This document shows, in pieces, positions 1-12,030 of a stretch of DNA of 50,000 nucleotides. The notes beneath the pieces were generated by a model that made no database searches, was not told where the DNA came from, and worked only from the letters and a program-made list of their open reading frames with translations. The position numbers and the translations under genes are program-made. The stretch lies in NCBI GenBank assembly GCA_009760855.2, contig WPIO01000003.1, positions 6,452,501 to 6,502,500 of the forward strand, read 5' to 3'. Position 1 is the stretch's first letter, and each line of letters begins with the position of its first letter. Origin of the DNA: Cristatella mucedo (taxonomy: Eukaryota > Bryozoa > Phylactolaemata > Cristatellidae).

Positions 1-415
1 GCCCTTTACATCAATACTCTGTAATCAGTGTCTACCAATGATATCATTTGGCCGCTACCATTACCGCTTTATTAAGTGTATTATTATTATTATTATTCCA
101 ATAAGTGACAGTGTTGCCAAAGCGAGATGAAAGGCCCTCTATGGGGACTTAGTGGTCAATAATATTAAAGGCTGCCAAAAGATTAAGCAAAACAAGGGAG
201 ATTGAGAGACTTTACCTGATTCTACTTTACCTGATTCTACTTTTCTGGTAAGGTCTTTTTTACTCCCGGTGAAATTCTGACTCCGAATTGATTATCTCTA
301 TAAACCGTCTGGAGCATACTAGCTAGGCTTGAAATTTATATAGAAGAGTCAAACTGGTCTGCTCCTTCCAGTGTCTTTGATAAGAGCAGTAGTAGGGAGA
401 CTGAGCGCTTTCTGC
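1..415 (-). mobile_element. LINE A fragment (RT N-terminal part), interrupted
   Basis: The minus strand matches the early reverse-transcriptase region of other LINE A copies in this window (equivalent to 8820-9110 and 20640-21010). It is heavily mutated with no open frame. Between about 29 and 104 the expected sequence is replaced by a plus-strand piece ending in GCTTTATTAAG and (ATT)n, which is a LINE A 3' end. The copy is cut by the window start. Confidence 0.6.
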
Positions 416-842
416 TCAAGGTGTTGAGATCCTAGCGGAAGAGGAAGTAGTACAAAGGAAGAATTTGTTGAAAAGGACTAATAAGAAAATGGCATGGCTG
501 AGCTGTGAATGAAATATGCAATGACAATGTGAAGCTAGTTCGCGAGATCCGAGCACTACTTCTTCTTCGTTCTTAAAAATATCATACAGACTAAACACCT
601 ACAGCTGATATTTGCACATTACTTTTTCTTTTATTTATTACCGAGCGATATTATTTTTTAATACTTTATGGCACTTACGCTGATTTTATAATAAGAGAGT
701 GAATTTTTCTGATTATGTACAAGACATTTAAGTGAAATAAAATACAATTTATTTTTTTAAATGAAGTGATTTCTTGCGAGTATACAGGATCCATCTTCAA
801 AACAAATATTCCATCAAAACTCCATTCTTCATCTTCAATGTG

Positions 843-1041
843 AATGCCTCAACTGCTCTCCTGACTCTGCTGTGCTTCCCACTTTCTCTTTGTCGCGTGA
901 GACGAAGTCTGTTGGCTACCGAATGCGTACCGAAAGCCACTTAGGCCGTGAGTGCGCTATACAAAACTCTCCTGCGTAACACCCACATGGTCTTTATGAC
1001 TTTGTGGAGTTACAGACGGAGATACATTACAGTACATTACA
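843..1041 (+). mobile_element. LINE B 3' end fragment
   Basis: About 200 bases match the terminal coding part and 3' UTR of the LINE B copy at 10672-12030, including GTTGGCTACCGAATGCGTAC and ACACCCACATGGTC. It ends in ACATTACAGTACATTAC, the short-repeat tail of this family. The copy is 5'-truncated with no intact frame. Confidence 0.8.
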
Positions 1042-2503
1042 AAAGTGTCCTGAAGAATGTAATTATCGCTGATTTATTTTCTACTTACAGATTTTATTCG
1101 TTCCTCATTTTTCTGGGAAAATATGTCCAGCTCGTGATAGTACTAAGGTTTTTGGCGAAAGGCTAGATTTTGCATCTCAGTATATTTAAGCATCAATTTG
1201 CATAATGGAGACTTATTATCACAACAGACAGTATTGTAATTCACCCATATGCATCGCTGGAGATGTGAGGCAAACAATTGAATGGGTTCGATTAGCTTCG
1301 TCATATGCACGCGCATTTGAAGTTGCATTAGCAATTTACGAGCTCTTATTGAACCTACTTTCTAAGAGCACTATTCACTTTACTGTGAGGTCAGATGCGA
1401 GTTTTAAGTTTTTGCCTGTAAGAGCTAAGTTGCTCTGGATCTGTGCAAATGCGTGTAGTGAGGATAATAAAAATGAAAAGAGTAAGATTTTCAGCCCGCA
1501 GCTTTTGCCGACTGCAAGCTGAAGTATCAAGCTCCTAAGGTTAAGAATCCCAAAGCATTTTTCCGATTTAACCACCCCCAGTTAGCGCGTATTTGAATCC
1601 ATACTCGTCTGTTTAAACCTATTTTGTGGTTAGTGTTTTCTTATAATGCAAGCGGGTGATGAGCCATACTGGGATTAGCTCCTTTTATTTTATTTTCGTA
1701 GTTTGAAGACCTTGACGAAGACACTGCTTAGATTATTTATGGAATTTCTAAATTTGAATAATATTATTTATTCTAACATTTGAATAAGCAAGCCATATGT
1801 TCACTTTGTTTACAACTCCTAGCATTTAGTCTTGGTGGCATTAGATCATTACATACCTTTGCCTCGCAGCCCAAGCCCCAAGAAAAAACCAGAGTTTGTA
1901 TATTAATGCAAGAAAAGCTTGCCAATAAAAGGGGAGCTTCGCTTTTGGAATACTGCTCTCAGAAATTAGCTCTTGTTGAAATAATGCAGCCCTTTTAAGT
2001 TTAAAATCTATAATGGCTATAGCTAAAACATTTTTAGTCCCAAAAACGCGACACGCTTTAGGGAATTACTTAAAAAATAAGCAACTGCCAAGAAGGTGCT
2101 AACGAGAGCGTCACAGTCACGTTCCCCCAAGCCATGAGAAAATTGTAACTCTGGAGTGTAATTTGTACTTCTGGAGTGTAACTTGTAACTCTTAACTCTT
2201 GTAACTCTTGTAGTTGTAACTCTTCTAGAAGGCTTGTGAGTTTTTGCTGCTCCCCGGACCTACAGGCAGATTTCTGAACTAATGTGATCACTCATTATTT
2301 CCGCTTCAAAAACTAGTAGCCGCAGTTTTTGCATCTTCATTTGTGTACGGTTCAAGTCACAATATGCTAGCTCTCGGAGGGTTAAACATTTTTGCATTTT
2401 TTATGGGCATATTTTTGTTTATGCATTTAGACTTTCGCTTCACTGGTCACGCTTGGTTTCTTTAACTAAAAGCTACGTAGACGTCCAGAAAAATATGACT
2501 CAC
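1042..2503. other. Stretch without recognised genes
   Basis: AT-rich, apparently unique. A 105-codon plus-strand frame at 1205-1522 has no recognisable motif or splice context. At 2135-2225 there is a small patch of imperfect repeats (CTGGAGTGTAA and CTTGTAACT units). Confidence 0.5.
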
Positions 2504-2600
2504 CGGCGCACATTGCCCCTCCGAACGTACTAGAGCAGTCCGTGACGCACGAGCTTCCGCCGGAACACTGCACGCTTCTGCAGGATCTTCCCGTTTGAAG
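2504..2600 (-). CDS. Possible cysteine-rich exon (phase 0-1)
   Basis: Between a CACGTTTTAG acceptor and a strong GTGAGTC donor lies a 97-base open frame of 32 codons with five cysteines: SCRSVQCSGGSSCVTDC and then a final MC. The cysteine spacing resembles small disulphide-rich extracellular modules (EGF- or follistatin-like). GC content is clearly higher than in the AT-rich flanks. It is on the same strand as the PAN-like first exon, so it could be a distant exon of that gene. Nothing in the sequence proves the link. Confidence 0.4.
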
Positions 2601-4067
2601 CTAAAACGTGAGCGAAATTAACGATGCTGTAATGTAAGATACTCTTAAAATGAATGCATTAAGAAGTCTCAAGGCACCCACCGTCGGGTTAGGTGCTATG
2701 AGTAGCCTTCCGGACGAAGATGGAGCCGTCGCCAGGTTAGAAAGGCTTGGTATCAGATAGCAGTTCCCTGAGTGCACAAACAAAGAGAATCGGCGATGGA
2801 ATGGTCGTAAACATTGAGCTTAGAATTGTAACAGTGTACGCGCAAACAACTTTGGTGTCTAAGTCATATATTGACGCTAAATCTAAAAATAGAGCTTGCT
2901 AGTCGATTAAGATATTGCTTTACACCTTAACGGACATGTAACAACAAAGCACCACATCAGTTTGAGTTTGATGTCGCCCTCATATTGATGGCCCAGAAAA
3001 TTGGTCAGCAAAGAATAATAAGATAGTCTAAATGTCACTTGTGCACGCAGTAGACAACGGTGCTCGGATAAATCATTCTGACTGCAAAGGATATGGCTGT
3101 CAGAAACTCAAGTATTTACGTTTTTGATCTAATAATCTGCTCACTGGCAGTGGATGAGGAGCTAGCTGCACGTTGCGTTCCCCACTAAGCGACGTCTCAC
3201 CTGAGTCGGCTATCCAACTCGGTAAGGAGCCTATATTTTTCTAAACCTTAGTGTAAACATCATTTGTAAAGTGCCTAGAAAGACATTAAGTTTTCTGAGG
3301 GCACTATGCGATAATGTTATTCTTATTCAAGCATACTGCCATGAGAAACGAAAGAGTTTGATAACGTTGCACTACTGGGTCCTCGCAAGAAGGTTACAGT
3401 TAGCTAGAGATTACGCTCGATGATAAATTGGGGTTCTAATTGCATCCGTGCTTGCTTAAAGACAACTTCTCCAATGACAAACAGGCGTACTAAACGAATA
3501 CAAGGCTTCCTAAGGTGATACCAAATAGTATACGGTCGTAATATTTAAGAGCATATCTGTTCAGCTTATGAAAAAGTGATGTAAGTGTTGAATAGTCCTA
3601 CCATATTCTGTTTCCTATTTCGAATAAGTGGCATGCAGACCCTTGGTGGTGGGAGGATTGTCACGTAGCAGGACAGACGTGCAAGTGATAATCAACATGC
3701 GATATCGCGATTACATAACTCCCACTCAACGGTTGCTCATCGACTGTAAGGAAGACGTAACGCGTCATTTTTGGGAGTTTCGACCATTTTTATCTATCAA
3801 CGTAAGAAATCAAGGCATCTTGCAAGTTTTATATTTTCATATTGTTGAGCAGAGACTGATCTTACTATGCTATAAACCCAATGAGCCACACACATCTGCT
3901 GCAATTGACTCAGACACTGTCAAAATTGGGTACATCAATCGGTTTTTCAGAGAGGACTGCACCAGCAGAATAGAGAATATGGTGATTTGTTGACTTTCGC
4001 GAGTCTCTCCGTGTCTGTGTGCGAGCTAAACAGTTGGTGTTTTAATATAGTTCGCTACATGTCACAT
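2601..4067. other. Stretch mostly without recognised genes
   Basis: The only repeat seen is a LINE A tail at 3258-3325. A 121-codon plus-strand frame at 3628-3993 has no motif I recognise. A good donor (CTCAG|GTGAGA) at about 3199 on the minus strand follows a very short possible exon, but this was not supported further. Confidence 0.4.
3258..3325 (+). mobile_element. LINE A / SINE-1 type 3' tail fragment
   Basis: TTGTAAAGTGCCTAGAAAG, ATTAAGTTTTCTGAGGGC and a following TTATTCTTATT match the last 60 bases of LINE A. It could derive from LINE A or from SINE-1, which share this end; CTAGAAAG favours LINE A. Confidence 0.6.
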
Positions 4068-5404
4068 GATCCATGATCTTGATCGCAAAGTCCTTCTAGA
4101 GCGCCTCACATCTCGCTTGGGCATCACTGACATTGCTCTACAATGGTTCAGATTATATCTCAGTGGGAGACTCCAGAGTATTGACGTGACTGGACAAAGG
4201 TCATCCCAGGTACCTCTGAAATATGGGGAACCTCAGGGCTCCGTGCTAGGTCCGGTTCTTTTCACGGTTTATACTCTCCCTCTTTCTGATGTGATTGCCA
4301 AGCACAATCTAGGCTTTCACTACTATGCGGGTAACACGCAGTTGTACCTTTGCTTTGATCCCTCCCAGCCTTCGAGCACCTCGAATTCTCTCAACTCACT
4401 TGCTGCATGTATTGATGACATGCCCACATGGATGGCAGCAATTTTTTCTAAAACTAAACGATGATAAAACTAGCTCACTAGTTACGGGCAAACCCTGTGT
4501 GATTCAGAGATTAGAACGGCTGATGCTCAAAATTGGCTCTGCCAGCATATCTCCTGTTGAATCAGCTCGAAATCTATGTGTTATGTTCCAAAGTGACCTC
4601 TTGTTAGACAACCACATCAGCTCCACAGTCAAATCTGCCTACTTTCAGCTACATAACATTGCTAAAACTCAGGCCTGTTTACATAAGGCTACCACGTCTA
4701 AGTTGGTCCATGCATTTGTGACACCCCGACTTGACTTATGTAACTCGCTGCATGCTGGCCTACTGGCATTTGCAATCAGGCGATTACAGCTTGTACAAAA
4801 CTTTGCAGCTAGGCTTGTCTGTCGTGAACATCGCAGTTGCCACATCACACCGCTTCTCGCCGACCTGCACTGGCTACCAGTCAAGCAATGGATCGACTTC
4901 AAGGTTTTGTCGCTCACTTTTAGGTCACTTCATTCTTTGGCTACAGCCTGTCTCTCAGATCTACTCCCACAGCAGTTCAAGCATCGTACCACCCGCTTTT
5001 TGGAATCCAACAGTCTACCACTACCTTGAACAATCCTTTGTAGACCATGCATTCAGTTCATATGCTCCCAAAGTCGGGAACTCCCTCCTGACTTGCGTCA
5101 AAACATCCCTTGACTTGACCACATTAAAAAAGAACTTAAAAACACACCTATTTAGGACAGCATTTAATGGGTCCTTGTGATTCGTCCTTGATGTGCTTAT
5201 GCTTGCTGACACTGTGCATGCTGCCACTAACCACAGTTGCATGCTTACCCTGTGCTTGTCACCCTTAACCACGTTGTTCATGTTGTTTACCAAGCATGAT
5301 ATTACTCACGAGTCAATCGCGTTTCCCTTTGCAGCAAATGTAAAGCGCCTAGAAAGAGATTTAGTTCTCTGAGGGCGCTTTATCAAGTGCATTATTATTA
5401 TTAT
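4068..5404 (+). mobile_element. LINE A copy, RT core to 3' tail, broken
   Basis: The sequence covers reverse-transcriptase motifs in order: KVLLERL..LG (about 4084), [23 protein letters not shown], the polymerase box, KLNDDKT, NLCVMFQSD, HAFVTPRLDLCNSL, ITPLLADLHWLPV, and the terminal LKTHLFRTAF. A frameshift lies near 4435-4445. The catalytic FYADD box reads YYAGN, so this copy would be inactive even without the shift. A second frameshift near 5000-5030 separates the C-terminal end. The 3' UTR ends with AAGCGCCTAGAAAG... and (ATT)n. It is 5'-truncated at the start of the RT domain. Confidence 0.9.
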
Positions 5405-6010
5405 GTCATAAAAATTGATAGAACAATACTTGCCGGAGAGCTCCAAATCGTCGGCTAGTCCGAAGAAAAGGCATTAAACCGATTACGCAGCGACTTGGAA
5501 GCAGCCAGGGGTAGTGTTGCCATTGAATCGGCATGGAATAGGAACTGAAATGAATGGAGACCTTTCCAGTCGTAGCAGTCGTACCGATACTGACAACGAA
5601 TAAATGCGGCCATTCGAGCTCTTGCTCATCTAAATGAGGCCTTGCCAGATCAATCTTTGTTCGGAGTTGTGCCTGGCACGCCGATCCTGTAGGTGCGATG
5701 AGAGTCTGGTAACTTGGCCAGCAGGTCAGGATAGCCAGTTTTTCTCATTTCTCTCAGTGCCTGGATGGTGACCTTGATCTAGCGTGTTTCATGCATTAAA
5801 TTCCGGTTTACTCTGTGAGACGCTAGTGATAGCTTGGGTGCGATTAGCAATAATCTCTCTGTCAGGCGTAAGATGAAAGTGAATTCAAACGCGAGCATGC
5901 TAATGAGAAGTCTTTGCATAAGCGCTCCGCCGAGCTACCATCTAACCAAGAGACCATCGGCGTCGATTCTCTGAATGACCTGAACATATTGATTTACCGA
6001 TTAACTGCAT
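5405..6010. other. Stretch without recognised genes
   Basis: No repeat, motif or convincing exon was seen on either strand. Confidence 0.4.
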
Positions 6011-7400
6011 ATTAATAATAATAATATTAATGCATTTTAGTTGCGTTCTCAGAGAACTGAATCTCTGTTTTGGCATTTAAAATTTGCTTTAAAGGTAGCG
6101 TGATCGTTAATTTTATGGTAACGTCGTCCTGTCAACAAGCATAACTTGGTTAGAGCTGACGTAAAGTGTCAACATGAAAATGTGGAAGTAGCAACATGCA
6201 CAGTTTCAACATGCATTAGCAAACGAGAGAAAACCACATGCACCCATCAAATGCTGTGAGAAACTGGTACTATTGAGGTTCTTTTTCAACTTTATCAAAT
6301 AAGAAGGTATCGTGACGACAGAGTGGGAGCATGCGAAGAGGTCGAAAATACGATACTCACGATCTCCAAAGATTTTGAGCTACATGCAGAGTTTAGCTAA
6401 ACAATTTGAGTCGGAAAAGCGGATGGTACGTGGCCTAAACTGTTAGTTGAGTAGTCCCAATATGCATCCTAAAACCAGACAATGAGGCGACCTAAAAGTG
6501 AGCGCCAGAAACTTGACGTCTATACGTTGCCTGATTGGCAGCCAGTGCATGTTGGCCAGACGTGATGTGATGTAGAAACTGCGGCGCTCACGACAGACCA
6601 GCCTAACTGCACTGGTTTTTACACGAACTGCGAGCGCTTGACTGCACAGGCCGGTAGACCAGCAAGCAGTGAGTTACGAAAGTGGAGATTGGATGCCACA
6701 AATGCATACACTAATTTAGACGTAGTCTTACTGTCTAAGCAGGCCCAAATTTTTGGATGTTTGGCGAAAGGAAAATAGGCAGACTTGACTGAGGAGCGTA
6801 TGTGGTCAACAAGTGAAATTTCACTTTGGTAAAGAACACCTAGACTTTGCGAAGATTCAACCTGGGAAAGGCCAGTAAAGCCTATTTTGAGTCTTAATAT
6901 TTTCTACTTCCGAGTCACACCTGTATCACACTTATATAGTAACGGTTAATCTTCATTCAATTTTTTAAACTTTGCTGTAATCTAAGTGGGCATGTCAGCA
7001 AGTTGAGTTGGGAGACTTGACGAACTTGAGGGCTTGGATGGATTAAAGCGAGGCTACAGCTCTGTCTCATCTTAGTAAAAGTTAGAGCCGAGAGTGAGCT
7101 TGGAGATCACACCGGCAACAGAGAGAGTATAAGAGTAAAGAGCACCAAGCCCAGACCTTTGAGGTGCCCCAAACTTTAGTGGTTCTTCTAATTATTGTGT
7201 CCGTTCGTATCAATACTTAGTAGCATCCCACTGAGATAGGATCTATACCACTTCAGCTTCGTGAAAGTGACGCCCAAGCAATAGAAAAGGCGCTCGAGAG
7301 AATATTTTTGATCAATAGTATAAAAAGCTGCCGAAACAATCGAGCAAAGCAAGACGAGAAAATCAGAACTGCAGCTTCGTAAACCTTTTTGTACAAATGA
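6011..7400 (-). mobile_element. LINE A copy, old and heavily mutated
   Basis: Reading the minus strand from 7400 to 6011, RT segments, the C-terminal region and the 3' UTR follow in LINE A order. Examples are TCGATTGTTTCGGCAGCTTT near 7330 (RT start), the GACCTAAAAGTGAGCG block near 6490, and the CTCAGAGAAC tail near 6050 with AATAATAAT beyond. No frame survives over more than a few dozen codons. It is among the oldest copies in the window. Confidence 0.75.
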
Positions 7401-8042
7401 CTACTGCAAAGCAACTCTACTTTTTAGGGTCGCCATCTGATCCGGTCCAAAGCGAACCAAATAACGAGCCTGTAAAACAGAGGGGCCAAGTAAACCAAAC
7501 AGATTATAGCTGATAATCGTGATCATGCTATCAGGCACTGGTCATAACCTTATAAAAATCAGGCGATGGAAGATAGGCAGGCAGTTGTGATTTGAATTGG
7601 AGCTGATTTGAGCTCTCGGCCACTAAGTCTGGAGTATGTCGTAGCCGCTGTTAATCACCTGTAACCTTCCGCTGCTATTAGATAGATTTTTCTAAATTAT
7701 GGGTAAAGACTTTATATGTTCCGGTATGAGCTTTGTTGGTCGCTGCAGTGTTCCTACTGTTGTCGGCATGCTTTTGCGCTTTTGTGATGCACCTTTAAGT
7801 CGCTAGCCATTATAACAGGTTCATGCAGAACCAATATCATCGCTAATTGGCTGAAACTAGCACCGTTAGGAGCTCTATATTTGCGGTTTGAGTCATCCGG
7901 GTGTGGAAGCTGTGTAATACATTTTTAACACCATCGAATGGGCAATCGAAGTCTCAAGACATTTAGTGGGTAACCTTAAGGACTATTCTCATTATTGTGA
8001 ATATAACTTTGGTTGTGCAAATCTTTTTGAAGAAATGACATT
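7401..8042. other. Stretch without recognised genes
   Basis: No gene, repeat or structured element was recognised. Confidence 0.4.
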
Positions 8043-10445
8043 TTTATCATCGTTATTATTGATAAAAAATGATAATATGTTATTCCATTCGTATACTGCC
8101 CTCTGAGAACTCGATCTCTTACAGGGAACTTTACGTATGCTGCAAAAAAAGCATTATCAATTTGCTAGTGGGAGCATACTCAATGGCAATAATCACAAAA
8201 TGGTTAGACTAGCAAGCAGTTTGTTACAAAACTTAGGACGGATGTCACAAATGCGTGGACCGATTTAGGTCTAGTATATCTGATTAGTCAAGACGGAATT
8301 TAAGCAGTTTGACGTGTCTACAAGTAAAAAACTAACCTTTGAGTTTATATGTTCGTCTAAAAAAATTCACTTAGGAATAGCACACTAAATTTCTTGCAGA
8401 ATTCAACAGTAGCTATGTTGGCAGAGCGAACATTGAGCTTTGGGTTAAAAATTTCTAAATCAGAATTGGTTTGCCCATAACTAGTAAGTTGATTTTTATC
8501 ATCATTCAATGAGGACGTTAGCTGCCATCCATGCTCGGATTTCTTCAATACATGAAGCAAGGGAGTTGCGAGAATTCCACTTGCTTAAGGGCCGGGATGG
8601 ATCGAAGCAAAGGTACAACCAAGTTTCATCTGCATTTAAGTGAAAGGCTATCTTGTAAGTGGCAATCACATCGGCGGGAGCGAGAGAATAACCGTGAAAG
8701 AAACCTGGTCAAGCACAGATTCTTTAGTTGCCCCTATTTTAATTGGTTCCTCAGATGATCTTAATATATTCACATTGATACTCTGGAGTCTCCTGCTGAG
8801 AATAAACCATTGCAGTGCAGTACCGTCGATGCCAAAGCGAGATGAGAGGCGCTCAAGATGGACCTGGTTATCGATAGTATCAACAGCAGCCAAACGATCG
8901 AGCAAAGCAAGCAGAGATACTCTACCTAAGTCTGCATTCTTAAGTAGATCGTTATACATCGGAAGAAATGCTGACTCTGTGTGTTGATTAGCTCTGAAAC
9001 CAGGCTGGAACATACTAGCAAGATTTTAAGTTTCAATATAAGAGTTCGGCTGGTCTGCGACGACTCGTTTCAGTGTCTTTGATAGAAACGATAGAAGGGA
9101 GACTGGGCAGAACTGGTTCAAGTTCTCTTGGTCTAGTGTTGCTTTCTTGAGTAATGGCGTAACTAAAGCCTCTTTGAAAGTTCCTTGGAGGTGACACGAG
9201 GTGAATAAAATATTTAGGATTTTAGTCATGCATGGCAGCAGCAGATCAATGCATCGTATAAGGGCTAAGCAGAAAAGTAGTAATACGGTCTAAAGTACAG
9301 GTAGTCTGCATTGATTTATCTACAAACTTCAGGATGAGGCCACACATGGCCACCTTGAATGTGGAAATTTCGGGTGCTGTATTGAAGTGACGGATATGAT
9401 TACAGAGGAAATGCTGCCACCCTAAGAATGGACTCTCTGCCTTGTCTATCTTGTGGACGAATAAGCTAGAGAAGCGATCAGCTCGATCATAAATACATCA
9501 ATAAATCCTAGCTTATTAAACAGCCTCTTTTTTATAGCGAAAGAAGAGCTTTTACGGCTATCACCACCGCTTGTAGTAGCGATAAAGAATCGCCCACCAC
9601 AGGAATTGAACCCACGACCTTGGGACCGAGGTCGTGAAAGCAACCACCTTACCTAGTGTGCAATCACGGCTCACCAATCATCACAAGCATCGCTTGGTAA
9701 GGAGATAGCCTGGGAGAGGTCAAGGAGGTCATGAATCAAAGAAATCATCTTTGGATTGCGTATCTGTGATTCAAAAGAATTTAATATAAACTAGAATTGG
9801 CCTTGGCGATCTACAGGTACAATCTGCAGTAGTCCTCGCATGCCTTTCGATGAACAGTCAGTCCTCATCTTAGTAGATCTAGCTTACATGTCAGGAGTAA
9901 ACTAAACCGTAGGCCATCTGGGCGATGGTGCACAGTGGGCTTAGTCAGAAGTACAAAATCGTCAAGTATTATCACGTTGTTGCATTCTACTAATGATGGC
10001 AGATCGGAAGGGGGTTGAGCAGCAGGGGTGAAATAATGCTCTCACGCTGAAAAATTGATTTCAAGGGTCGTGGGGTTTCGCGATTCACAGGTGACTTTAG
10101 ATGACGAGGCGGGCATGCACTGTAGACTGAATGAGATGTGTATGTGGTCAGTTAACCAGAGCTGTGCAGTTATAGGTGATGATAGCCAAGCGTTTTAGGG
10201 AATCAGAAGAATTTGGACGGTATGTGACCCTCGATGTGAGTAGACCCAAGCACATGAGCCGCAAGAGACAATGAGTCAGTGAAGAAGATATCAGATAATT
10301 AATCAAACTGAATTTAAAAATCACTCTTATGACGAAAGATCGATTTCTCGGATGCAGAATCGAGATGAGATCAGAGAAATTTGAGATATGGCAGACTTGG
10401 TACCTGGGTGGCAATAGACTACTGCCACCATTGGCAGGTTGTTGT
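8043..10445 (-). mobile_element. LINE A copy with RT and remnants of the endonuclease region
   Basis: The 3' tail is at 8043-8160, followed by a copy with an internal deletion of most of the C-terminal region. The RT fragments at 8357-8560, 8666-9013 and 9026-9229 (minus) show FKEALVTPLLKKATL, VSLLSFLSKTLKRVVADQ, FQPGFRANQHTESA and PLSRRLQS-like blocks with many substitutions. Above 9700 the minus strand still shows VVYCHPGTKS near 10420, reminiscent of the YRPPGT motif of the AP-type endonuclease of CR1/L2 elements. It would therefore be the longest LINE A copy here. A SINE-2 (9513-9672) is nested in it. Confidence 0.7.
9513..9672 (-). mobile_element. SINE-2 copy nested in LINE A
   Basis: On the minus strand, CTAGGTAAGGTGG (A-box-like) is followed by GGTCGTGGGTTCAATTCC (B box GGTTCRANNCC). 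The rest is a non-tRNA body containing GCTCTTCTTTCGCTAT and AGAGGC. The same body is present at 28331-28490, 45081-45215 and 34632-34745. The head is tRNA-derived; no terminal poly(A) is clear. Confidence 0.75.
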
Positions 10446-10671
10446 TGGATGAACTCAAAACAATCAATTAGAAAGACAGCTTTAAGGGGAAGGAAAATGG
10501 CCTGAAATTGAAGGATAGACGTGTGATGACGACGACGACTCAGAAACTGGTTTTTATTGATCTATTAGTAATAAAGAAGAAGCCTGTTAGGATTGTTTTG
10601 TAAATAGTAGCGATGTTAACCAATTTTAGTCAAGCCTTGATCAACTTGAACTAGTCAAATCCATTCGGTAA
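10446..10671. other. Short spacer without recognised features
   Basis: Includes GACGACGACGAC; otherwise nothing was recognised between the LINE A and LINE B copies. Confidence 0.4.
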
Positions 10672-12030
10672 TGTAATGTATCTCCGTCAGTAACTCCACA
10701 AAGTCAAAAAGACCATGTGGGTGTTACGCAAGAGAGTTTTGTATAGCGCACTCACAGCCTAAGCGGCTTTCGGTACGCATTCGGTAGCCAACAGACTTTA
10801 TCTCACGCAACAAAGAGAAAGTGGGAAGCATAGCAGAGTCAGGAGAGCAATTGAGGTAGTGAGTAGCATAGAAGTAGCAGTTCAGGACCGCTGAAAAAGA
10901 TGTGCCATAGTCGGCAGTTGGAGAGTAGATGTCGTTGCGTAAGAACTGTGGAAGCGAGTTCCACAGTCTAGGACCTGCAGAGCTAAAGCTTCTGTCGCCA
11001 ACTGTCTTTAAGCGGAGGAACGGGACAGCTAATTTATTGTCCACACAGGACTTGAGGGCGCGAACAGGCTGAAACTGTTGCAGCAGTTCAGCTAGGTACG
11101 AAGGAGCCAAGCCGTTGCGGGCCTTGTGGGTCAGCGTAAGAACTTTGCTCTGTATCCTTTGCTCAACCAGCAATCATCCTAGCTCTTTCAGCAAAGGTGA
11201 CACGTGCTCAAACCGCTGGGACTTGAAGACCAGCCTTGCAGCCATATTCATAGTCAGCTGCAGTGGCCTAGTTGCTTTCTTTGGTAGCCCAGCCAAAAGG
11301 GAATTACAATAATCAAGCCGAGACAGAACTAAAGAGCTAGTTAAATTTTTTACAAGCCACTGTGGGAGACAGCTGCTAATCTTGGATAGGGATCGGATGT
11401 GATGGCTAGCTGTAGAGGCAGTCTTCTGAATGAAGCTTTTGAAATTGAGGCAGCTGTCGAACACGACACCTAGATTACGAGCACGTGGTGAAGGTCGCAT
11501 AATAGAATCACCTATTAGAACAGCAAAGCCTTTTAATCCAGCCACACGCTTAGGGTGTCCTATGAGAAGCAGTTCGGTGTTATCGTCATTTAATTTCAGG
11601 AAGTTTTTCGACATCCAGGATCGAATATCGGCAAGACAAGCATTCAGTTTCTCAGTTGCTGCAGCAGATTCCGACGGTTTAAATGACAAATACAACTGAG
11701 TATCGTCAGCATAGAAGTGATATCCTATTCCATGGGCCTTAATCACTTTTCCCAGAGGTTGTGTATAAATAGAGAACAGCAAGGAACCAAGTACGAACCC
11801 TTGAGGGACTCCACAGGTGACCCTTCTCATGTCTGATACCTGACCCCCACACGACACGGATTGAACACGATCAGACAAGTAGGATTTAAACCACGCCAGT
11901 GCTTCGTCTGCCAGACCGATCGTTGTTCTCAATATTTCAAGCAGAACTTCGTGATCAATGGTGTCGAAGGCAGCAGACAGATCTAGCAGAGCTAGGGCAG
12001 TGACATTCCCGTCATTACGTACTATAGGGG
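10672..12030 (-). mobile_element. LINE B copy with nearly open reverse transcriptase
   Basis: Two long minus-strand frames, 11174-11932 (252 codons) and 10724-11173 (149 codons), cover the RT from LADEALAWFKSYL through CGVPQGFVLGSLLF, an intact [13 protein letters not shown] catalytic box, FLKLNDDNTELLLIG, RNLGVVFDS, SRLDYCNSLLAGL to the C-terminal KVLTLTHKARNGLAPSYL and LWNSLPQFL, ending near CAIQNS. Only one disruption, at about 11174, separates the frames. The upstream RT start (LLDLSAAFDTIDHEVL) is readable to about 12000. The 3' end is CGGAGATACATTACATTAC. Family: CR1/L2 superfamily, distinct from LINE A. It is 5'-truncated. Confidence 0.9.

Noticed and set aside
1205-1522. A 105-codon plus-strand open frame
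   Set aside because: No recognisable domain, no splice context, composition like the surroundings; probably chance.
3180-3240. Short exon before a CTCAG|GTGAGA donor on the minus strand
   Set aside because: The possible exon is about 35-45 bases with an unclear acceptor and no recognisable peptide.
3628-3993. A 121-codon plus-strand open frame
   Set aside because: No motif and no supporting context; cannot be told from chance.
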